Shown here one piece after another: positions 41,601 to 64,000 of a stretch of 64,000 nt of DNA. A program made the position numbers and the translations under genes. The stretch spans positions 27,498 to 91,497 of the forward strand of contig NZ_JAHXGQ010000017.1 of NCBI RefSeq assembly GCF_019375475.1, read 5' to 3'. A model generated the notes under the pieces. The model saw only the letters and a program-made list of their open reading frames with translations. It was not told the origin of the DNA and did not search any database. Position 1 is the stretch's first letter. Each line of letters begins with the position of its first letter. This DNA is from Saccharothrix obliqua. Lineage in GTDB: Bacteria > Actinomycetota > Actinomycetes > Mycobacteriales > Pseudonocardiaceae.

Positions 41601-44600
41601 ACGCCGGTGCGTTCGACGCGGGGTTCTTCGGGATCTCGTCCCGCGAGGCGTTGGCGATGGACCCGCAGCAGCGGTTGTTGTTGGAAGCGTCGTGGGAGGC
41701 GTTGGAGGACGCCGGGATCGACCCGACCTCCCTGCGGGACAGCCAAACCGGGGTGTTCATCGGTGCCACGCCCCAGCCGTACGGACCGAGCGCGACCGCA
41801 CCCGACGGCGCGGAGGGCTACCTGCTCACCGGTGGACTCCCGGCCGTGCTGTCCGGCCGCGTCTCCTACGTCCTGGGCGCGCAAGGCCCGGCGGTGACGG
41901 TGGACACGGCGTGTTCGTCGTCGTTGGTGGCGTTGCACTTGGCCGCGCAGTCGTTGCGGTTAGGCGAGTCCTCGATGGCTCTCGCCGGTGGCGTGACGGT
42001 CATGGCGAGCCCCGATGTGTTCGTGGAGTTCTCGCGGCAGCGTGGTTTGTCGGTGGATGGTCGGTGCAAGTCGTTCTCGGCTGGTGCGGATGGCACTGGT
42101 TGGTCCGAGGGTGTGGGTGTTGTTGTCCTGCAACGGTTGTCTGATGCGTTGCGGGATGGTCGGCGGGTTTTGGCGGTTGTTCGTGGTTCGGCGGTGAATC
42201 AGGATGGTGCGTCGAATGGTTTGACCGCGCCGAATGGTCCGGCGCAGGAGAAGGTGATCCGCCAGGCGTTGCGCAGTGCTCGCTTGGAGCCGGCGGAAGT
42301 CGACGTGGTCGAGGCCCATGGAACCGGGACGACGCTTGGTGATCCGATCGAGGCCAATGCCTTGCTTGCAACCTACGGTCGGGATCGGGATCGGCCGTTG
42401 TGGCTGGGTTCGGTGAAGTCGAACGTGGGGCACACGCAGGCGGCTGCGGGTGTGGTCGGCGTGATCAAGACGGTGTTGGCCCTGAGGCATGGGGTGCTGC
42501 CGCGCACGCTGCACGTCGATGAGCCGACGGACAAGGTGGATTGGTCGGCCGGTGCGGTGGAGTTGCTGACCGAATCGGTGCCCTGGGAGGAGAACGGTCG
42601 GCCTCGGCGGGCGGGTGTGTCGTCGTTCGGCGTGTCCGGCACGAATGCCCACGTCATCATCGAGGAACCACCGGCACAACCCGCACCCGAGCCAGTTCCG
42701 CCGAGCGACCTCGTCCCGGTGATCGTCTCGGGGCGCACCGAGACGGCCTTGCACGCACAGGCCGCGGCCGTCGCCGCGCACCTGGACGGGACGAGCACAG
42801 GTCTGACCGAGGTGGCGGGTTCGCTGGTCGTGGCGCGGGCGGCGTGGGAGCACCGCGCGGTCGTGCTGGCCGGGAACGACGCGGAAGCGGCCTCGGGGTT
42901 GCGCGACCTCACCGAGGCGCATGTGGTCACGGGGAAGGCCACGGGCGGTGGCGTCGGGTTCGTCTTCCCGGGCCAGGGCGCTCAGCACGCCGGGATGGGG
43001 CGCGAACTGCACGACCGGTTCCCGGTGTTCCGCGACGCCTTCGACGCGGTGTGCGTGGAACTGGACCGGCACCTGGACTTCTCGGTGCGAGACGCGGTGT
43101 TCGGCGACCACGGGGTGCTCGACGGCACCGCGTACGCCCAGACCGGGTTGTTCGCCGTCGAGGTGGCGATGGCGGAACTGGCGGTGTCGTGGGGCATCCG
43201 GCCCCGGGTGCTGGCCGGTCACTCGCTGGGCGAGATCACCGCAGCGCTGGTGGCGGGCGTGTGGTCGTTGGCGGACGCCGCCCGCCTGGTCGCCGCACGC
43301 GGACGGTTGATGGGCGCGTTGCCCGAAGGCGGTGCGATGGTGTCCGTGCCGGTCGCGGAGGACATCGCGCGTGACCTGCCGGACGTGTCGATCGCCGCGG
43401 TGAACGGGCCGACGTCGGTGGTGCTGTCCGGCGAACGGGCCGCCGTCACGCGGGCCGTGCGGGCGCTCGGCGTGCCGGGCCGGGAACTGCGGGTCAGCCA
43501 CGCCTTCCACTCCGCGCTCATGGAGCCGGTGCTCGCCGAGTTCGGCGCGATCGCGGCCGAGTTGGAGTACCACGCGCCGAAGATCCCCCTGGTGTCGTCG
43601 GTGACCGGTCGGCTGCTCACCGACGACGAAGCCCGCTCACCCCGGTACTGGACAGACCAGGTGCGGCGCACCGTCCGGTTCGCGGACGTGGTGTCCACGA
43701 TGACCGGCGACCGCGCGCGGCCGGTGTCGACGGTGCTGGAGGTCGGGCCGGGCGGCGCGTTGTCCGGCCTGTTCACCGACGTGGTCGCCGTGCCCTTCAC
43801 CCGGCGTGAGCGGCCCGAGGTGCGCACGGCGCTCACCGCCGCCGCGACGCTCTTCACTCGCGGGCACGACGTCGACTGGCGGGCCGTGCTGCCGCGCACA
43901 CCCGTGGTGGCGGTCCCGAAGACCGTGTTCGAGCGGCGGCACTACTGGCTCACCGGTCGCCGGTCGGCCCCCGACGGCCCCGTGGGCACGGACAACATGC
44001 CGGTGTACGCGGTGCACTGGGTGCCGGTGGAACCGGACGGCGACGTCGTGCACGGGACGCTGGTGCACGACCTGCCCGCCGGGGAGACCCCGGCCTGGCC
44101 GGCGTTGCGCGTGCCGGGCGGTGACGCGCGAGCGGTCGTGAACGACGTCCTCGCGGTGGTGCGGGAGTTCGTGACCCAGCCGCGCTGGGAGCACAGCCGA
44201 CTGGTGGTCGTCACGACGGGCGCGGACACCGATCCGGTCGCCGCGGCCGTGTGGGGCCTGGTGCGCAGTGCCCAGTCCGAGCACCCGGACCGGCTCGTGC
44301 TCGCCGACATCGGGTCGGACGCCGACCTGCCCGCGTTGTGGCGGGCGGTGCCCGTCGCGGACCAGTTCCGCGTGCGCGCCGGCGAGGTGCGGGTGCCCCG
44401 GCTGCGGGAAGTCGCCGTCGACGGCCCACCGGTGTGGCGACCGGACGCCACGGTCCTGATCACCGGTGGCACCGGCACCCTCGGCGCGTTGGTGGCGCGG
44501 CACCTCGTCACCGAGCACGGGGTGGGTCATGTCGTGCTCGCGTCCCGACGGGGTGAAGATCCCGCGTTGCGCGCGGAGCTGACCGCGGCCGGTGCGGCGG

Positions 44601-47600
44601 TGACCATGGTGGCCTGCGACGTCGCCGACCACGACCAGGTGCGGGACCTGCTGCGCGTCGCGCCGATCACCGCGGTCGTGCACACGGCCGGTGTGGTCGA
44701 GGACGGCACGCTGACCTCGCTCGACGCCGCGGCGGTCGACGCGGTGTTCCGGCCGAAGGTCGACGCGGCCACCCACCTCGACGTGTTGACGCGGGGGATG
44801 GACCTGGACGCGTTCGTGTTGTTCTCCTCGGCGGCCGGTGTGCTCGGCCCGGCCGGTCAGGCGAACTACGCCGCGGCCAACGCCTACCTGGACGCGCTGG
44901 CGGTGCGCCGCCGGGCCGCCGGGTACCCGGCGGTGTCGCTGGCGTGGGGCCACTGGGCGCCGGTCGGCGGGATGACGGGGCGGCTCGGCGCGGTCGACAC
45001 CGAGCGCCTGGCACGGCTCGGCGTCGACCGGATGACGGCCGAGCAGGGCTTGCGCGTGCTCGACCACGCGACCGCCGCGGACCGCGCGGACCTGGTGCCG
45101 GTCCGGTTGGCCGCCTCCGCGCCGCGAACCGGTGTCCTGCACGACGTCGTCGCCGCGCCGACCCGGACCGCCGGTGCCGACCGGGTCGGGCACGACCTGC
45201 CGTCACTGGTGCGCACCGTGCGCGCGGCGGCGGCCGCGGTGCTGGCGAACACGGACGTGCCGGAGACGAAGGCGTTCCGGGACGCGGGTTTCGACTCGCT
45301 GACCGCCATCGAGCTGCGCAACCGGCTCGCCGCGGCGACCGGTCTCGCCCTGCCCGCGACCGTGGTCTTCGACCACCCGAACCCGACCGCGCTGGCGGAG
45401 TTCCTGCACGCACGGCTCACCACCGCGGCCACGCCCGCCGCGGACACCGACCCGACCACGCCGTCGAACGCCACCGACGACCCGATCGTCGTGGTGGGCA
45501 TGGCCGTGCGCCTGCCGGGCGGCGTGGCCACGCCGGAGGACTACTGGCGGCTGCTGGTCGACGGCGTGGACGCGGTGTCGGAGTTCCCCACCGATCGCGG
45601 CTGGGACCTGGCGGGGCTGTACGACCCGTCGCCCGACTCGATCGGCACGTCCTACACCCGGCACGGCGGTTTCCTGGCCGACGCGGGCCTCTTCGACGCC
45701 GACTTCTTCGGGATCTCGCCGCGGGAGGCGTTGGCGATGGACCCGCAGCAACGCTTGGTGCTGGAGACGTCGTGGGAGGCGCTGGAGCGGTCCGGCGTCG
45801 ATCCGACCTCCCTGCGTGGCAAGGAGGTCGGCGTGTTCCTCGGTGCGTCGGCCCAGTCCTACGGCTTGGCGGCGGGTGCGCGATCCGACGGCTACCTCCT
45901 GCTCGGCAACGCATCGAGCGTGTTGTCCGGTCGGGTGTCGTATGTGTTGGGTGTGCAGGGTCCTGCGGTGACGGTGGATACGGCGTGTTCGTCGTCGTTG
46001 GTGTCGTTGCATTTGGCGGCGCAGTCGTTGCGGTCGGGGGAGTGCTCGATGGCGCTCGCCGGTGGCGTGACCGTCATGGCGAATCCCGATGTGTTCGTGG
46101 AGTTCTCCCGCCAACGCGGGCTGTCCCCGGACGGTCGGTGCAAGCCGTTCGCCCAAGCCGCCGATGGCACCGCGTGGTCGGAGGGCGTGGGCGTCCTGGT
46201 CGTGCAGCGGCTGTCTGATGCGTTGCGGGATGGTCGGGAGATCCTGGCGGTTGTTCGTGGTTCGGCGGTGAACCAGGATGGTGCGTCGAATGGGTTGACC
46301 GCGCCGAATGGTCCGGCGCAGGAGAAGGTGATTCGTCAGGCGTTGCGTGTTGCGGGTCTGCGTCCGGCGGACGTGGATGTGGTGGAGGCCCATGGAACCG
46401 GCACGACGCTCGGCGATCCGATCGAGGCGAATGCGCTTCTCGCGACTTACGGTCAGGATCGGGATCGGCCGTTGTGGTTGGGTTCGGTGAAGTCGAATAT
46501 CGGGCACACGCAGGCGGCTGCGGGTGTGGTCGGTGTGATCAAGATGGTGTTGGCCCTGCGGCACGGGGTGTTGCCGCCCACGCTGCACGTCGACCAGCCC
46601 ACGGACAAGGTGGACTGGTCGACCGGGTCGGTGCGGCTGACCACGGAATCCGTGCCGTGGACCGAAAATGGACGACCACGCCGAGCCGGTGTGTCGTCGT
46701 TCGGTGTTTCCGGCACGAACGCCCACGTCATCCTCGAACAGCCGCCGACCCGTCCTGAGGCGCCGGTGGACGACACGTCACCCCTGGTGGTCTCGGCACG
46801 CAGTGCGACCGGGCTCGCGGCTCAGGCCGCGCGAGTCGCCGACCACCCGGCCGGGGTCGCCCGGAGCCTGGTGGTCGCGCGCCCCGCCTGGCCGTGGCGT
46901 GCGGTCGCCCTCAAACCCGATGCGTTGCGGGACTTCGCCGCCGGGCAGCCGACGCCGGACGTGATCAGCGGCGTCGCGACCGGTTCCCGGAAGCAGGCCC
47001 TCGTGTTCCCGGGTCAGGGTGCGCAGTGGGTGGGGATGGGGCGTGGGTTGTGGGAGTCGCAGCCGGTTTTCGCTGCGCGGATGGAGGAGTGCGAGCGGGC
47101 GTTCGCGTCCTATGTGGATTGGTCGCTGCGGGACGTGGTGTTCGGTGCTGCGTCGTTGGAGCGGGTTGATGTTGTTCAGCCGGTGTCGTTCGCGGTGATG
47201 GTGTCGTTGGCGGCGTTGTGGCGGTCGTACGGGTTCCGGCCGGACGCGGTGATCGGCCATTCGCAGGGTGAGATCGCGGCGGCGTGCGTGTCGGGCGCGT
47301 TGACCCTGGAAGACGCGGCGCGGGTGGTGGTACTGCGGAGTCGGGTGATCGCGTCGGGCCTCGCCGGTCGGGGCGGGATGCTGTCGGTGGAGGTCGCGCC
47401 GGGCGAGGTCCCGGAGGGTGTGGAGATCGCGGCCGTGAACGGTCCGCGGTCCGTTGTGCTCGCGGGCGAGCCGGACGCGCTGTCCGAGTTGGCAGCGGGG
47501 TACGCGGCGAAGGGCGTGCGAGCCCGGCGCATTCCGGTCGACTACGCCTCCCACACGTCGCAGGTCGACGCTGTCGCGGAGGAAATCCTCGAACGGATCG

Positions 47601-50442
47601 GGGATGTGCGTGGGCGTGAGCCGGAGATCCCGTGGTTGTCCACTGTGGATGTTGGGTGGATGGGTGCGGTGGACGCGTCGTACTGGGTGCGGAACCTGCG
47701 TCAGCAGGTGCGGTTCGCGGACGCGGTCGCCGAACTCGGGAACGAGGACTTCGACCTCTTCGTGGAGGCGGGCTCGCACCCGGTGTTGACGGCCGCGATC
47801 GCCGACAGCCTGCCGGATGCGGTCGTCGTGGGCTCGTTGCGCCGGGATGACGGCGGGTGGGACCGGTTCGTCCGCTCGCTGGCGGAGGTCTTCGTGCGGG
47901 GTGGCACCGTCGACTGGCGCGCGGTCGTGCCCGACGCGCCCTTGGTGCCGGTGCCGACCACGGAGTTCGACCGGCAGCGTTACTGGCTCACCGCGGACCG
48001 ATCCCCGGGCGACGTGACCGGGGTCGGTCTCGACCCGGTGACGCACCCCGTGCTCGGCGCGGCGGTGGAGGACCCGGAGACGGGTGGCGTCGTGCTCACC
48101 GGTCGCCTCGCGCACCGGCTCCAGCCGTGGCTGGTCGACCACGCCGTGGCCGGTGCGGTGGTGGTGCCCGGCGCGGCGCTGGCGGAACTCGTGGTCCAGG
48201 CGGGCGACCGGGTGGGCTGCCCGGTCGTGGCCGAACTGGTGCTCGGGCAGCCGCTCGTGCTCGGGCCGACCGAGGACGTGGCGGTGCGGGTCGCCGTGGG
48301 ACCGGCCGAGGAGGACGGGCGGCGATCGGTGAGCGTGCACGGCAGGACGGGGAACGGGCCGTGGACGAGGTACGCGACCGGCACCCTCGACAGCCACGTG
48401 GACGAGCCGCCCGGTGAGGTCGAGTGGCCGCCGAGCGGCGCCGAGCCCGTGGCCGACTGCTACGCGGTGCTGGCCGACGCCGGTTACGAGTACGGCCCGG
48501 CGTTCCAGGGCGTCCGGTCGCTGTGGCGGCGTGGTGCGGAGTTGTTCGCCGAGGTCGACCTCCCCGAGGGGGTGGCCCCGGAGGGGTTCGCCGTCCACCC
48601 GGCGTTGCTCGACGCGGTGGTGCAGCCGACCGCGTTGCTCGACCCGGCCGCCTTGCGCGACAGCGGGCGGATCGAGCTGCCGTTCGCCTGGCAGCGGCTC
48701 ATCGTGCGCGCTGTCGGCGCGACCAGCGTGCGGGTGCGCATCCGCCCCGGCGGCGAGGTGACGGCCGTGGACGCCACCGGCTCGCCGGTGCTCACGCTCG
48801 GCGCGCTCGCGAGTCGGCCGGTCGCACCGCGCGACCTGCGGCCCGCCGCCGACGACCTGTTCCGCGTCGACTGGGCGCCGCTGCCGTCGACCGCGCCCGT
48901 CGCCACGCCGCCGGGGTGGGTGGTGTTCCCCGTCGACCCCGGTAGCGGGTCGGACGCCGAACGGGCGCGGCACGCGGTGGCCGAGGTGCTGGCGGCCGTG
49001 CACCGGGTACTGGCCGACGACGCCCGCCTGGTCGTGGTGACCCGGAACGCCGTGGACCCCACTGGTTCCGGCGAGGTGGACCCGGCGGCGGCTGCGGTCT
49101 GGGGCCTGGTGCGGGCCGCCCAGGTTGAGCACCCGGGGCGGCTGGTCCTGGTCGACGGCGACGGTGCGGTGGAGTCGGCCGCGGCGGCTGCGGTGGCCGC
49201 TGACGAGTGGCAGGTCGCGGTGCGTGGCGAGCGGTGCTGGGTGCCCCGCCTGGCCCGGGTCGCGGCGGCCGGGACGGACCCGGCCTGGGACACGGAGGGC
49301 ACCGTGCTGATCACCGGTGGCACCGGGGCGCTCGGCTCGCTGGTCGCCCGCCACCTCGCCGCCGAGCACGGCGTGCGCCGCCTGGTGCTGGCCTCGCGGC
49401 AGGGCGACCGCGCGGCCGACGCCGAGCGGTTGCGGGTGGAACTCGGCGCGGAGGTCGTGACGTGCGACGTCGCGGACCGGGACCAGGTGCGCGCTTTGCT
49501 GGCGGAGGTCGCACCGACCGTCGTCGTGCACACCGCGGGCGTGCTCGACGACGGTGCGATCACCTCCCTGGACGCCGACCGGCTCGACGGTGTCTTCGGG
49601 CCCAAGGTCGACGCCTTCGGCCACCTGGACGAGGCGACCCGCGAACTGGGCGCGTCGCTGGTCGTGTTCTCGTCGGCGGCCGGTGTGCTCGGCAACGCCG
49701 GGCAGGGCAACTACGCGGCGGCGAACGCGTTCCTCGACGCGGCGGTGGTCCGCCGCCGGGCGGCCGGTCACGCCGGGGTGTCCCTGGCCTGGGGTCTGTG
49801 GGCGAAGGCGAGCGCGATGACCGGCCACCTGGACGACGGGGACCGGGACCGGATGACGCGGGCGGGTGTGGCGGCGATCGACGTGGAACGCGGTATGCGC
49901 ATGTTCGACGCGGCCCTGGCGTGTGGTGAACCGGCCGTGGTGCCGGTGGTGCCGGACCTGCCCGCGTTGCGGGCGCGGGCCCGGTCCGGCCGGGTGCCCG
50001 CGATGTGGCGTGATCTCGTCGGGCCGGTGCGACCGGCGGCCGCCCCGCGGCACGCCGACCTGCGTGCGGAACTGGCCGACCTGGAGGTGGCGCGGCGGCG
50101 TGCGGCGTTGACCGACCTCGTCCGGCGTGAGGCGGCCGTGGTGTTGAACCGGGCGGACGCGGGCGGCATCGGGCCGTTGACGGCGTTCCGCGACCTCGGG
50201 TTCGACTCGCTGACCTCGGTCGAGCTGCGCAACCGGCTCGGCGCGGCGACGGACGTGCGACTGCCGGTGACCGTCGTCTTCGACCACCCGAACCCGACCG
50301 TGCTCGGCGAACGGCTGCACGAAGGCATGTTCGGCCGGGACGAACCGGCTCCGGAGCCCGTGGTCGAACCCGACGAGGAGTCGGCGCTCATTGCCGAGAT
50401 GGATGCCGAGAGCCTGATCAAGCGCGCGCTGGGGGAGTTGGG

Positions 50443-50446
<4 letters not shown>
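35615..50446 (+). CDS. Modular type I PKS, first subunit: loading module and modules 1-3
   Basis: A 4943-residue protein from a GTG with AGGAG about 7 nt upstream. Domains in order: KSQ-AT-ACP (loading); KS-AT-ACP; KS-AT-KR-ACP; KS-AT-DH-KR-ACP; then an acidic C-terminal tail, ESALIAEMDAESLIKRALGE, that looks like a docking element. Each extension KS has the VDTACSSSL active site, while the loading KS has Gln160 in VDTGQSSSL. No thioesterase is present, so the chain passes to the next subunit, whose start overlaps this stop (ATGA) and opens with a coiled-coil docking helix. Codon 2116 is TTA (41960-41962, module 2 KS), unusual in such DNA. Patches of T- and G-ending codons recur in its KS and AT domains. 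Confidence 0.97.
35624..38480 (+). other. PKS loading module: KSQ-AT(methylmalonyl)-ACP
   Basis: KSQ domain up to about 36860: catalytic Cys is replaced by Gln (CAG at 36092-36094, VDTGQSSSLVAV), the decarboxylating form that turns an extender into a starter. AT (about 37120-38170): GQSQGEIAAA with YASH, the methylmalonyl-CoA signature. ACP (about 38263-38475): LGFDSAM with the phosphopantetheine Ser. Predicted starter: propionyl-ACP. Confidence 0.9.
38524..41365 (+). other. PKS module 1: KS-AT(methylmalonyl)-ACP, no reduction
   Basis: Active KS (VDTACSSSLVALH), AT with GHSQGEIAAA and VDYASHSS (methylmalonyl), then a short linker directly to an ACP (AGFDSLTSLDL). There is no KR, DH or ER remnant between AT and ACP, so the beta-keto group next to the propionyl end should survive. 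Confidence 0.9.
41399..45425 (+). other. PKS module 2: KS-AT(malonyl)-KR-ACP
   Basis: Active KS; AT with GHSLGEITAA and SHAFHSA (malonyl). KR: TGGTGTLG, catalytic Ser and Tyr in FSSAAGVLGPAGQANYAAAN, and VED at the LDD position, keeping the Asp that marks B-type reductases. ACP AGFDSLTAIEL. Predicted product: unmethylated unit with a hydroxyl. Confidence 0.88.
45479..50325 (+). other. PKS module 3: KS-AT(methylmalonyl)-DH-KR-ACP
   Basis: Active KS; AT with GHSQGEIAAA and VDYASHTS (methylmalonyl). DH keeps HAVAGAVVVP (HxxxGxxxxP) and LLDAVVQ (DxxxQ). KR is B-type (AGVLDDGAI) with FSSAAG and NYAAAN intact. ACP LGFDSLTSVEL. Predicted product: alpha-methyl alkene. Confidence 0.9.
47549..47676 (+). 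repeat. 128-nt exact repeat in the module 3 AT, matching the module 6 AT
   Basis: Reading both copies side by side, this stretch is identical to 60868-60995. It begins just before the YASH-distal part of the AT and ends at the segment encoding GAVDA. Both hosts are DH-KR modules, which suggests copying or gene conversion between them. Confidence 0.85.

Positions 50447-64000
<13,554 letters not shown>

Overview
The window is very GC-rich, gene-dense DNA with actinomycete features: GTG and TTG starts, rare TTA codons, ATGA/GTGA gene overlaps, SARP and LmbU-type regulators, and modular type I polyketide synthases. The gene style suits a filamentous actinomycete of the Pseudonocardiaceae type (Saccharothrix, Actinosynnema or Lentzea). 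That assignment is an inference from gene content, not a phylogenetic result.

Left part (1-19,548): the 5' end of an MFS exporter, divergent from a TetR-family regulator with an operator-like palindrome between them. Next come a membrane-associated P-loop NTPase and, convergent with it, a two-gene operon for an EACC1-like small protein and a caspase-like protease with C-terminal membrane helices. This looks like a conflict or regulated-death module. It is followed by a small lipoprotein, a secreted CHAP protein, two large AfsR-like regulators (SARP + NB-ARC + TPR), a Tat-exported esterase, a small unknown protein and a secreted beta-lactamase-fold hydrolase. An MFS/SDR divergent pair and a bicovalent-flavin BBE-type oxidase end this part.

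Centre (19,549-28,672): a LmbU-family regulator, then a 30-bp perfect palindrome, then ten tightly packed genes on the + strand. They encode a tandem-duplicated trio of cupin proteins, a pyranose-oxidase-like GMC flavoenzyme, a DegT-type PLP aminotransferase, a 2-epi-5-epi-valiolone synthase (EEVS)-like sugar-phosphate cyclase fused to a cupin domain, a VOC-fold epimerase-like protein and a further cupin. Cyclase + VOC epimerase + aminotransferase + oxidase matches the logic of C7N aminocyclitol pathways such as cetoniacytone. The cupin expansion is the most unusual part.

Next (28,678-33,719, minus strand): a translationally coupled pair, an epsilon-poly-lysine-synthase-like protein (A-PCP followed by membrane helices interleaved with three left-handed beta-helix segments) and an M1 zinc aminopeptidase. 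They may form a poly-amino-acid synthase and matching degradation enzyme.

Right part (34,468-64,000, plus strand): a GT4-type glycosyltransferase and two giant PKS genes, the second running off the window. Loading: KSQ-AT(methylmalonyl)-ACP (propionate starter). Module 1: propionate unit, no reduction. Module 2: acetate, KR. Module 3: propionate, DH-KR. Module 4: propionate, A-type KR. Module 5: acetate, A-type KR. Module 6: propionate, DH and a KR lacking its catalytic Ser. Module 7 is only started. Together the cyclitol operon, glycosyltransferase and PKS may make a cyclitol- or sugar-decorated polyketide, but they could also be two or three adjacent independent clusters.
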